DNA of 64,000 nucleotides from JAJZAM01 sp027391075. GTDB lineage: Bacteria; Actinomycetota; Acidimicrobiia; Acidimicrobiales; Palsa-688. Of this stretch, positions 33,633-41,473 are shown piece by piece. How positions within the stretch are numbered: position 1 is the stretch's first letter; every line of letters starts with the position of its first letter. The translations under genes and the position numbers were made by a program. The notes under the pieces are model-generated. The model worked only from the letters and a program-made list of their open reading frames with translations, searched no databases and was not told the DNA's origin. The stretch is from assembly GCA_027391075.1 (NCBI GenBank), contig DAHYHI010000005.1, forward strand, positions 62,001 through 126,000. The letters are read 5' to 3'.

Positions 33633-34667
33633 GTGCGAACTGCTGCCGTAGGAAGTCTTCTACGGCGCTTTTTCGCGGTGAGGGCACTCGTCCGCCTCGG
33701 CGTGACAGCTGTCCTGCTTGGCGCGCCTGCCGCAATTTGCCAAGACGGTGCCGCAGCTGCGCAGCCAACCTCGTTGTCCTCACAGATCTCCTCGTTAGAA
33801 GCGGTGGTAACTGCTGGAGCCACACGTGTCCACGCGGCGACCGTAGCTTACGAGGAGGCTTCCACAGCGGCGTCCGTCCTCGCCCAGCAAGTCGCATCCG
33901 CAACCGCTCAGGCGGCGGTCCTCTCCTCCCGCAGGGCTGACGCCCTGTCAGCTTTGCGGTCCGCCGCCCTCGCCGGCTATGTGGGAGATCTAAGTGCTCC
34001 ACCACCCGGGCGGGTTTCGGCTGAGCTCGGCCAGTCGCTGACAGATACCTACTTGAGCGTTGTCGTGGGGAACATTTCCGGCGCCCTGGCGGCCTACCAG
34101 GTCTTGGAGTCGCAGGTGAGCTCGGCGACGGCGACGCTCCGGGGAGATCTCAAAGCTGCCGACGAGGCGACCGCCGCAGCTGCCAAGGCGCAGTCAGCGG
34201 CCGTCAGCGCCGCGTCGAGCGCCGACTCCGAACTGGCGGTACTGCAAAGCGACCTCCAGGCCGCCGAGCGCCAAGCTGCCTTCGTCCCGAGTCCCTCGAC
34301 CCAGGGGGTACCTCTGTCAGACGGTCTCGTTCGGGTGCTCACCCCAGTCATACCGGAGCCGGCGGCGTCTGCCTCGTCACCTACCAAAGCCCAGCTGCCG
34401 CCGTCGCCGGCGTTTCCCCCGTCGACAGCCGGAGGAGTCTGGGCTGAACTGCGTAACTGCGAGTCGGGCGGGAACTACTCCGCCGACACTGGCAACGGCT
34501 TCTACGGCGCCTACCAGTTCACTCAGCAAACCTGGACAGATCTCGGGATGCCCGGCAGCCCCAACCAGGCTTCACCGGCAATGCAAGACGCCGCCGCCCA
34601 GAAACTTCAAGCAGCCGCCGGTTGGGGGCAGTGGCCGGCCTGCGCCGCCGCGCTCGGGCTGCACTGA
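33633..34667 (+). CDS. Exported Rpf-like transglycosylase with coiled-coil region
   Basis: 344 residues from GTG 33633 (start uncertain; no clear ribosome site). A signal-like segment (about 10-45) is followed by some 200 residues rich in Ala, Ser, Gln and Glu that look like a coiled coil, a Pro-rich linker, and a C-terminal resuscitation-promoting-factor-type domain of about 75 residues. That domain has Asn-Cys-Glu-Ser-Gly-Gly-Asn-Tyr with catalytic Glu277, and Tyr-Gly-Ala-Tyr-Gln-Phe. It likely cleaves peptidoglycan glycan strands outside the cell. The coiled-coil-plus-Rpf layout is like other Gram-positive wall hydrolases that need activation. Confidence 0.8.
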   Translation: MRTAAVGSLLRRFFAVRALVRLGVTAVLLGAPAAICQDGAAAAQPTSLSSQISSLEAVVTAGATRVHAATVAYEEASTAASVLAQQVASATAQAAVLSSRRADALSALRSAALAGYVGDLSAPPPGRVSAELGQSLTDTYLSVVVGNISGALAAYQVLESQVSSATATLRGDLKAADEATAAAAKAQSAAVSAASSADSELAVLQSDLQAAERQAAFVPSPSTQGVPLSDGLVRVLTPVIPEPAASASSPTKAQLPPSPAFPPSTAGGVWAELRNCESGGNYSADTGNGFYGAYQFTQQTWTDLGMPGSPNQASPAMQDAAAQKLQAAAGWGQWPACAAALGLH

Positions 34668-34695
34668 CGGTGTTTAGCGATACCCTACGGCGACG

Positions 34696-34905
34696 ATGAC
34701 ACAACCAATAGCGGGATCGGAGGCCTCGGAGCGCTTCGACTGCCCCAGATGCAACATCGCCGTCTCCGAACGGTTTTGGGGACCTTGCACCTCGTGCAGG
34801 GCTGAGCTGACCCGGGCTTTCGCACCGACACCATCACAGGTAGAGGCGGCCCGGTTCGAGCCGGCAATGCACGTTACGCCTAACCATGTAGCCACAAAGG
34901 ATTGA
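34696..34905 (+). CDS. Small zinc-ribbon protein
   Basis: 69 residues with Cys-Pro-Arg-Cys near 16-19 and Cys-Thr-Ser-Cys near 31-34, a complete four-cysteine zinc ribbon. TACCCT at 34681-34686 sits nine bases before the ATG, and there is no ribosome site. Function unknown. It slightly overlaps or abuts the thioesterase frame, whose possible TTG start (34902) lies inside its stop. Confidence 0.65.
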   Translation: MTQPIAGSEASERFDCPRCNIAVSERFWGPCTSCRAELTRAFAPTPSQVEAARFEPAMHVTPNHVATKD

Positions 34906-34952
34906 CGCATGCCCCGCCCCGACTTCCTATCCGACCTCGCCTGCCCGGCGCG

Positions 34953-35735
34953 ATGAACTTCAAGGAGATGATGCACCTCGACCGGCGGGGACCTGACTCC
35001 TACGTAGGCGAAGGTCCCAGCTACCCCTGGGGCGGTCTGTTCGGCGGCCAGATAGTCGCCCAGTCCCTCGTTGCAGCAGCTGCGACTGTCGATCCTCGCT
35101 ACGTCGTGCACTCCCTGCACGCCTACTTCATACGTCGAGGTGACGCCTCACAGCCGATACGCTTCGACGTCGATCGGCTTCGTGACGGGCGGAGCTTCGT
35201 GACAAGGTCTGTAGTCGCTTCCCAATCAGGCGGAGCCATACTCAACATGTCGGCTTCGTTCCAGATGGGCCAGGCGGAACGCTACCTCCAGACCCGTCCG
35301 ATGCCCGAGGCGACCCCGCCCGAGGACCTCCCCGAATCCGGGTGGGGCTCGATGCTGGAGCGCCGCATGCTGGGCGACGACAACGGCCGGACGACAGCCT
35401 GGCTGCGAGCGCGCGACTCCGCCGGCGACAGCTGGGTGCTGTCAGCCGCCGCCTTGGCGTTCCTGTCGGACGACCTCGCAACTGACAGCGTACGATCAGC
35501 TCAGCAGTCCGGGGACGGAGTGAGTGGCCGGCATTGGAGCGGGACAAGCCTCGACCACGCCATATGGTTCCATCACCGCGTGCCCGACGGGGAATGGCAG
35601 CTACACGACTTTCGCTGCGAGGGTGTGGGAGTACCCCGTGGGCTTGCTGCCGGTCACGTCTTCGACCGTCACGGCACCCACCTTGCGACCGTCAGTCAGG
35701 AAGTTCTGCTCAGGCCTATCAAGGACGGGGCTTAG
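34953..35735 (+). CDS. tesB: Acyl-CoA thioesterase II (TesB-like)
   Basis: 260 residues from ATG 34953; a TTG at 34902 that overlaps the previous stop is the alternative and would add 17 residues. The double-hotdog layout is visible: Leu-Phe-Gly-Gly-Gln-Ile-Val-Ala-Gln-Ser near 30, His-Ser-Leu-His-Ala-Tyr-Phe near 55, and in the second half Ser-Leu-Asp-His-Ala-Ile-Trp-Phe-His, with the Asp of the Asp-Gln/Ser-Thr site. It hydrolyses acyl-CoA to free acid and CoA. Its end overlaps the convergent Nudix gene by 17 bases. Confidence 0.88.
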   Translation: MNFKEMMHLDRRGPDSYVGEGPSYPWGGLFGGQIVAQSLVAAAATVDPRYVVHSLHAYFIRRGDASQPIRFDVDRLRDGRSFVTRSVVASQSGGAILNMSASFQMGQAERYLQTRPMPEATPPEDLPESGWGSMLERRMLGDDNGRTTAWLRARDSAGDSWVLSAAALAFLSDDLATDSVRSAQQSGDGVSGRHWSGTSLDHAIWFHHRVPDGEWQLHDFRCEGVGVPRGLAAGHVFDRHGTHLATVSQEVLLRPIKDGA

Positions 35736-36300
35736 GCGACTCGCCGCCTTCTCCCGGCGGGCCCGGCCGCATCGCCTCAAGGAGGGCTCTAAGCCCGACG
35801 TCGGCCAAGCTCAGCGCCTCCTCCCACCCGAACCATCGCACCTCCTGGCTCTCCTGAGGCCCGGGTGCTGGTTCGTCGTCGCCTTCTACGCCAAGTAAGT
35901 AGCGCAGGTCCAGGTGGGTGTGGCCGGATCCGCCAGGGTGGACGTCGACGTGGAGCAGCGCCGGGGGTTCGAGCCAGGCCTCGAAGCGAAGTCCCGTCTC
36001 CTCCTCCGCCTCTCGGAGGGCTGCGTCCCAGGGAGCTTCGTCGCCGTCTAGGTGACCTCCCGGTTGCAGCCAGATGTTCAGCTTTTTGTGGCGGTGCAGC
36101 AGCACGCCGCGAGGTCCGACGACGACAGCCGAGCCTGTCACGTGAACCGGATCAGCGTGACGGTCGAAGGGACGCTCCAGGGTTTGCAGACCTTCGAGGA
36201 TCGAAGCCTTGCTGGCGCCCTCTCGTGCGTCAAGCGGGCGACGTTCCGCGACGCTCCGTAGTACGGCCTCCTTCAGGAGTGCCTCTTCGAGGAATGCCAC
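35719..36300 (-). CDS. Nudix hydrolase
   Basis: 193 residues from GTG 36300. The complete Nudix box (Gly-x5-Glu-x7-Arg-Glu-x-x-Glu-Glu-x-Gly) spans residues 81-104. The family splits nucleoside diphosphates linked to another group; the substrate cannot be inferred. The N-terminal 50 residues are helical, as in Nudix proteins of actinobacteria that are annotated only by domain. Its 3' end overlaps tesB tail to tail. Confidence 0.88.
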   Translation of the reverse strand: MAFLEEALLKEAVLRSVAERRPLDAREGASKASILEGLQTLERPFDRHADPVHVTGSAVVVGPRGVLLHRHKKLNIWLQPGGHLDGDEAPWDAALREAEEETGLRFEAWLEPPALLHVDVHPGGSGHTHLDLRYLLGVEGDDEPAPGPQESQEVRWFGWEEALSLADVGLRALLEAMRPGPPGEGGESPKPRP

Positions 36301-36370
36301 TCAACGATTCTGCTACATCTAGGATCAGGGCGTTCCCCTCCCCAACCACCCATCCGAAGGAGCTGCAACT

Positions 36371-37669
36371 GTGAGCGTCTCAAGCGAAGCGGCAACACTA
36401 ACCGGCCTGCGAGAATGGTTGGAGCTCAACTGGGATCCCGACCTGAGCGTCGCACAATGGTGGGAGCGACTCGGCTTGTCCGGTTGGGCCGCCCCGACTC
36501 TGCCAGCGGACCGCTTCGGCTTGGGCCTGTCGCGAGCCGAAGCTGTCAGCGCCCAAAAGGAAATAGCGGAGTTCGGGGCTCTTCCCGCCCCGGGAGGGCT
36601 GGGGCTTCTGCTGGCCGCTCCGACGATAGCGACCCACGGCGACGACGAACAGATCGAGCGTTACGTAAGGCGGATCGTTACCGGTCAGGACGCATGGTGC
36701 CAGCTCTTCAGCGAGCCCGGAGCCGGATCCGATCTCGCCGGGCTGCAGTGCCGTGCGGAACGCGACGGCGACGAGTGGGTCGTGACCGGACAGAAAGTCT
36801 GGACTTCGGGGGGACAGGTAGCCGACATGGGCATGCTTCTGGCCCGCACCAACCTTGACGTACCAAAACACCAGGGGATCACCTACTTCGCTTTCGACAT
36901 GAAGCAGCCCGGAGTGGAGGTACGACCCCTTCGTGAAATGACGGGACGCGCCCTTTTCAACGAGGTCTTCATCAACGAGGCTCGCGTTCCTCACAGCGCC
37001 GTGATAGGCGGAGTTGGCAACGGGTGGGCTGTAGCCAACACCACCCTCGCTTTCGAGCGTGCCGGCCTGGGAGCCGGGGGAGGTTCGGCTGGAGCCAGCA
37101 CGGCCGTCCCCGGTTCGATAGCCGGCGACCTGGGAAGGAGGGCCGGTGATCTTGTTTCGGGACGCCAGCGGGGCGGCTCCGGCGGACCAGGCGGTGTTGC
37201 CGGATCAGCTGGCCTGCTCCGCTCCCTAGCCGCCGACCTCGGCGTCAGCAACGACCCGACGATCCGTCAAGGTTTGGCGCAGCTCCACATCCTCACCGAG
37301 ATCGGCCGGTACATGACGCTGCGCCAAAAGGCTCTTCGCTCTGCTGGATCCGACCTGCCGGGCGTCGGGAACATCGCCAAGCTGTCGATGAGTATCATCC
37401 TCAGGTTGTCCCGGGATCTAGGCCTCACCATGTTGGGGCCGCGGGGGATGCTCCACGCCTACAAGTCATCCGACGCCGCATCCCTCGACGGTCTAGCCGG
37501 TGGAAACCTCGCCGGAGCATTGACCGAGATGGCGTTGTTCGCGCAGGGGCCGCAGATCTACGGGGGCACTGACGAGATCCAGCACAATATCATCGGCGAA
37601 CGGGTTCTCGGGCTTCCCAAGGAGCCCAACGACGACAAGGTCACCCCGTTCAGGGACCTGCGTCACTGA
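36371..37669 (+). CDS. Acyl-CoA dehydrogenase with Gly-rich insert
   Basis: 432 residues from GTG 36371, with AGGAG nine bases upstream. Motifs match the other family member at 28967: Gln-Leu-Phe-Ser-Glu-Pro-Gly-Ala-Gly-Ser-Asp-Leu-Ala, Lys-Val-Trp-Thr-Ser-Gly, and Gly-Gly-Thr-Asp-Glu-Ile-Gln-His-Asn. A Gly/Ser/Ala-rich loop of about 45 residues near 237-280 lies between the beta domain and the C-terminal helices, a feature of some actinobacterial members. It probably acts in fatty acid or steroid-type side-chain breakdown with ETF as acceptor. Confidence 0.88.
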   Translation: MSVSSEAATLTGLREWLELNWDPDLSVAQWWERLGLSGWAAPTLPADRFGLGLSRAEAVSAQKEIAEFGALPAPGGLGLLLAAPTIATHGDDEQIERYVRRIVTGQDAWCQLFSEPGAGSDLAGLQCRAERDGDEWVVTGQKVWTSGGQVADMGMLLARTNLDVPKHQGITYFAFDMKQPGVEVRPLREMTGRALFNEVFINEARVPHSAVIGGVGNGWAVANTTLAFERAGLGAGGGSAGASTAVPGSIAGDLGRRAGDLVSGRQRGGSGGPGGVAGSAGLLRSLAADLGVSNDPTIRQGLAQLHILTEIGRYMTLRQKALRSAGSDLPGVGNIAKLSMSIILRLSRDLGLTMLGPRGMLHAYKSSDAASLDGLAGGNLAGALTEMALFAQGPQIYGGTDEIQHNIIGERVLGLPKEPNDDKVTPFRDLRH

Positions 37670-37764
37670 AGTTCACTCGCTCGGCATGCGAAGATTTCAT
37701 GTAAAGCTCAGGTGGCCGTGGTAGCTGTATAGCCGAAGTTCCTGACCTACCCTGGTGGGAGACC

Positions 37765-39357
37765 ATGTACGATCCTGACAATCCTCAAGACAACCCGCCT
37801 CCTCGGCCAGCGAGCCCCGAGGACTGGAGACAAGGGGCGGGTGGATGGACTCCCCCACCTCCGCCACCTGAATGGCACCGTCAGCCCAATGGCCCCGGTA
37901 GCCCCCAGGTGGGTGACGGCGGAGGGGACCGACCGGCCCCTGGCGGATACGGGCCGGGTGGCTACGGCCCGGGTCCATACAACCAGGGCGCCTACGGGCC
38001 GGGTGGCTACGGCCCGGGTCCCTACAACCAGGGCGCCTACGGGCCAGGATCGCCAGGAAGCTACGGGCCAGGTGGATACGGACCTTCATGGTCGCCCCCT
38101 CCGCCTCCTGGCTGGCATGGTTCGGGGTACCCAACTGGAGGCTGGTCTGGCGGATGGGGAAGAAACCGTCCCAGGAGAAGTCTGCCCGGGGTAGTTACGG
38201 CATTGCTACTGGCAGTCGGACTGCTGGTGGGTCTGGGGATAGGTCACGGCGTGTGGACGTCCAAGGTGAACCAGAGTGCGCTCGGGCAGTCCCCCAGCTC
38301 CAATTCAGGCGGAACCGGCTCCTCAGGCGGAACAGGCAACTCGGGTTCTTCTGGGAACTCCACCAACCCCTTCAGCGGCGGATCAGCGTTCGGCGGTGGC
38401 ACCGGAAGTTCGAATCCTCCTCTTAGCGGTGTAGCAGCACGAGCTGCCAACTCGCTGGTCGACATCGACACCCAGTTGTCGTATCAGCAGGCGGCGGCGG
38501 CGGGCACGGGCATAGTTCTCACCTCGAACGGTTTCGTTCTGACCAACAACCACGTAATCGAAGGTGAGACGTCGATGCACGCCGTCGACATAGCGAACGG
38601 GAAGACTTACCAGGCGGACGTCGTAGGCTACGACAGGACCCAGGACGTTGCCGTCATAAAGCTTGTCGGGGCTTCGGGTCTAACTGTTGCTTCGATCGGC
38701 AATTCCGCCAGCGTCCAGGTGGGTGACTCGGTAATAGGTCTGGGCAACGCCGGTGGCATCGGCGGTACCCCAAGCAGCGCGCCTGGTCAGGTGACTGCCC
38801 TGGGGCAGTCGATCAGCGCACAGGACGCCGGTAACGGCACGACCGAGAAATTGTCGAACCTGATCCAAACCAACGCTGCGATACAGCCGGGCGACTCAGG
38901 CGGCGCTTTGGTGAACTCTTCTGGCCAGGTTATCGGAATGGACACAGCGGCATCGACAGGGTTTTCATTCCAGACCCAGGGAAACGAAGGATTCGCCATC
39001 CCGATCAACGAGGCAATCTCTATAGCCAAGCAGATCCGGGCCGGCCAAGCCAGCGCTAACGTGCACATAGGTGCGACAGCATTCCTCGGGGTGGAGGTCA
39101 GCACTTCGTCGGCGGCTTCCCCGACGAGCGGTGCGGTTGTAGCTGGAGTCATCGCAAATGGAACCGCCGCCGCCGCCGGCATCGTCGCGAATGACGTGAT
39201 CACCTCGCTCAACGGGTCGACCGTGACATCCCCTGCGTCGCTGACTAATCTCATCTCCCAGCTGCACCCCGGTGACAAGATCTCGCTTGGATGGACAACC
39301 GCTAGCGGCCAGAGCCACACCGCCACCGTGACCCTCGCAAGCGGACCACCCCAGTAG
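37765..39357 (+). CDS. HtrA/DegP-like membrane-anchored serine protease with PDZ domain
   Basis: 530 residues. A cytoplasmic N-terminal part of about 130 residues is rich in Pro, Gly, Tyr and Gln and carries a tandem repeat. One membrane segment follows at about 138-157, then a Gly/Ser-rich linker, a trypsin-like domain with triad His263, Asp294 and Ser378 (Gly-Asp-Ser-Gly-Gly), and a C-terminal PDZ domain from about 435. The protease would act outside the membrane in protein quality control or signalling. The cyclic-nucleotide-binding acetyltransferase gene begins 16 bases after its stop, so both are probably co-expressed. Confidence 0.9.
   Translation: MYDPDNPQDNPPPRPASPEDWRQGAGGWTPPPPPPEWHRQPNGPGSPQVGDGGGDRPAPGGYGPGGYGPGPYNQGAYGPGGYGPGPYNQGAYGPGSPGSYGPGGYGPSWSPPPPPGWHGSGYPTGGWSGGWGRNRPRRSLPGVVTALLLAVGLLVGLGIGHGVWTSKVNQSALGQSPSSNSGGTGSSGGTGNSGSSGNSTNPFSGGSAFGGGTGSSNPPLSGVAARAANSLVDIDTQLSYQQAAAAGTGIVLTSNGFVLTNNHVIEGETSMHAVDIANGKTYQADVVGYDRTQDVAVIKLVGASGLTVASIGNSASVQVGDSVIGLGNAGGIGGTPSSAPGQVTALGQSISAQDAGNGTTEKLSNLIQTNAAIQPGDSGGALVNSSGQVIGMDTAASTGFSFQTQGNEGFAIPINEAISIAKQIRAGQASANVHIGATAFLGVEVSTSSAASPTSGAVVAGVIANGTAAAAGIVANDVITSLNGSTVTSPASLTNLISQLHPGDKISLGWTTASGQSHTATVTLASGPPQ
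37948..38037 (+). repeat. Two tandem 45-bp units in the HtrA N-terminus
   Basis: Two 45-base units that differ at one base (37948-37992 and 37993-38037), followed by a partial third. Each encodes 15 residues of the type Tyr-Gly-Pro-Gly-Gly-Tyr-Gly-Pro-Gly-Pro-Tyr-Asn-Gln-Gly-Ala. Copy number is likely to vary between strains. Confidence 0.85.
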
Positions 39358-39373
39358 CACGGCCCGCTCCGGC

Positions 39374-40387
39374 ATGGCTGAGACTGCCGCAGAGGCCCTC
39401 GGGAACCTAGACCTCTTCAGCGACGTGTCCAGCTGCGACTTGGCTACCCTGGCGAAGCTTGTGGGGTTGCAGGCGGTCGGCGCCGGAGTGGACATTGGCG
39501 TACAGGGTGAAGTCGGAAGCAGGTTCTGGATTCTCCTCGACGGGGAGGTCGAAGTAACCACTGCAACGGCGTCGACTAAAAGGAGGCTGGCTGTCGCTCG
39601 TCGCGGAGCGATCCTCGGCGAGCTCGCCGTCCTTAGATCCGTACCGCGAAACGCTACTCTGCGCACGCTTTGCGCCTGCCGGGTAGCCTCGGGTGGCCCC
39701 GACGCGTTGGAGTTCCTGCTAGGTATCGAAGCGGTCCGTGAGCGCATACAGGACATAGCCGCAAGGCGTCTGGCCCAGGACTGCAAGCCGATACCGGTAG
39801 CGCTGAAGGACGGCTCGGGCATATTTTTGCGCCCGTTGCTTCCAAGTGACCGAACTGCACTCGTGCAAGCCGTGCGAAAGCTCTCCGCGGAGTCGCTAAG
39901 ACGACGCTTCTTCAGTTCGGCGCAACCCTCCCAAAAGCTGCTCGACTATCTGGTCGACATCGACTTCGTGGACCACTTCGCCTGGGTCGCAATCGACGCA
40001 GGCGATGGGAGCGGCCTGGCAACCGCCCGCTATGTGCGTACCGACAACCCCTCGACAGCAGAGGTGGCCTTCGCGACGACCGACCACAACCAAGGCCGTG
40101 GCATAGGAACTGTGCTGCTCGGAGCGCTCGGGGTCGCAGCGCAGCAAGCAGGCGTCGAGCATCTTATAGCGCACGTGCTCGAGGAAAACGCTGCCATGAG
40201 GGCAGTGTTCGCCAAGGCCTCGGGAACTGCCAAACGCGACGAACCAGGAGTCCTGGCAGTAACCCTGGACCCTGCAGACGCGTCGGAGTTGATTGCGCCG
40301 CCGCTGCGCGCGACCATCATCTCTGCAGTCCGAGATATCGTCACGGCTGCCTCAGTCGCACTGGTAGGACACACCGCAAGCCGCTAG
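39374..40387 (+). CDS. Cyclic-nucleotide-binding GNAT acetyltransferase (mycobacterial Pat type)
   Basis: 337 residues, the same size and domain order as the cAMP-regulated protein lysine acetyltransferases of mycobacteria (Rv0998 / MSMEG_5458). The N-terminal cyclic-nucleotide-binding domain has the phosphate-binding cassette Gly-Glu-Leu-Ala-x5-Pro-Arg-x-Ala-Thr at 82-95. The C-terminal GNAT domain (about 150-300) has the acetyl-CoA loop Gln-Gly-Arg-Gly-Ile-Gly-Thr near 239 and an upstream Glu in Ala-Glu-Val-Ala-Phe that matches the catalytic position. In mycobacteria the enzyme acetylates acyl-CoA synthetases; here the targets are inferred only. It is second in an operon with the HtrA-like protease. 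Confidence 0.88.
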   Translation: MAETAAEALGNLDLFSDVSSCDLATLAKLVGLQAVGAGVDIGVQGEVGSRFWILLDGEVEVTTATASTKRRLAVARRGAILGELAVLRSVPRNATLRTLCACRVASGGPDALEFLLGIEAVRERIQDIAARRLAQDCKPIPVALKDGSGIFLRPLLPSDRTALVQAVRKLSAESLRRRFFSSAQPSQKLLDYLVDIDFVDHFAWVAIDAGDGSGLATARYVRTDNPSTAEVAFATTDHNQGRGIGTVLLGALGVAAQQAGVEHLIAHVLEENAAMRAVFAKASGTAKRDEPGVLAVTLDPADASELIAPPLRATIISAVRDIVTAASVALVGHTASR

Positions 40388-40404
40388 AGCCACCCGATCG
40401 CAGA

Positions 40405-41466
40405 TCAGCCCTCCGGGAGCCAGCCGTCCGCAACCCCCCAGGCGATAGCAGTCGACGTGCCAATATGCTCTGCGCTCAACCCGAGCCACGCCGCCCGGCC
40501 CCGTCCAACCCGCCTTGGAAGGCTTACAGTGCCGCCCGCTCCCGGTATCAGACCCATAGAGATCTCCGGCAGCCACATCGTGACCTCGCCGTCGGCAACG
40601 ACGCTCGAAGCGAAGGCCGCCAACTCCACGCCCGAACCAACACAGTAGCCGTGCACTACGGCACGGGTCCGCGGCGACGCTGCCGCTAGTAGACGAGCCG
40701 GGCTGCGGCGGGTGCGAATGAGGTTGGCGGTCGCAGGATCCCGGCACGAGCCGAACTCCGAGAGATCACCGCCGCTGCAAAACGACTCTCCTCTACCTCG
40801 AAGCTGAAGTGGGGTGGACGGATCGACGGCGACCACGCTCAGCACCTCGCAAAGGGCGTCGCGCATCGCAGCGTTGTATGCGTTGTGAACCGTGGGCCGG
40901 TTCAGCTCGACGATCAGCGTGCCGTCGTAGCTGGTCGCCACGACAGGTGGCTCGCTGCTGAGGCCGGATAGAACAGGAGTTGGCGGCCTGGCTGGCCGAC
41001 GCCGGAGCCATTCGGCGTGTTCAGCTCCAGCTTGGAGAGTCGAGTAGGCCAACGACTCGAATGCAAGGCCTTGGTCTAGCGAAAGGCCGGTTGAACAGCG
41101 CAGCAGCTGGATGAACGTTGCGGCTGCGACCGGCGTTTTGACGACAGTCGCAGCTACCTGGTCTATCGCCGATTCGAAGCGCTCGACGCAAACCCAGGGA
41201 GCTGGCGGGGATGTTCCCCCGCCAGTCAGCGCCACGTCGTACATGCCGGTACCCCCCCGAAATCCGACTCCGTCGCCGACGACTATCACGATCAGCGGAA
41301 ACTGTGGCGGTAGGCCTCTCGAAGCTCCGAGTGTGGATTGGTCGTCTTCGACGACTACTAGGGGTAGAGGTTCGAGGAGCTCCTCTGGTGGGTCGATCCC
41401 GCGCTCGAAAGCCCATACGAGGCGAACGAGCTCTCCCGCAGATAGGGTATTTACCGTCGGCGGCAT
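40405..41466 (-). CDS. Double-domain crotonase family protein
   Basis: 353 residues. The C-terminal half (about 180-353) is a crotonase with Ser-Phe-Cys-Ser-Gly-Gly-Asp and Gly-Ser-Gly-Val-Glu, and with Pro-Glu-Ile-Ser-Met-Gly-Leu-Ile-Pro-Gly-Ala-Gly-Gly-Thr, so both hydratase Glu positions are kept. The N-terminal half looks like a degenerate crotonase: it keeps the C-terminal helix pattern (Gly-Leu-Ala-Phe-Glu-Ser-Leu-Ala-Tyr-Ser) but lacks an oxyanion hole. The ATG lies seven bases behind the GGDEF-EAL stop, so it is the fourth gene of the signalling operon. Substrate unknown. Confidence 0.8.
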   Translation of the reverse strand: MPPTVNTLSAGELVRLVWAFERGIDPPEELLEPLPLVVVEDDQSTLGASRGLPPQFPLIVIVVGDGVGFRGGTGMYDVALTGGGTSPPAPWVCVERFESAIDQVAATVVKTPVAAATFIQLLRCSTGLSLDQGLAFESLAYSTLQAGAEHAEWLRRRPARPPTPVLSGLSSEPPVVATSYDGTLIVELNRPTVHNAYNAAMRDALCEVLSVVAVDPSTPLQLRGRGESFCSGGDLSEFGSCRDPATANLIRTRRSPARLLAAASPRTRAVVHGYCVGSGVELAAFASSVVADGEVTMWLPEISMGLIPGAGGTVSLPRRVGRGRAAWLGLSAEHIGTSTAIAWGVADGWLPEG

Positions 41467-41473
41467 CGCCTGG

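Noticed and set aside
37948..38037. Tandem repeats as a CRISPR-like array
   Set aside because: Units are directly adjacent with no spacers and stay in frame within a protein gene.
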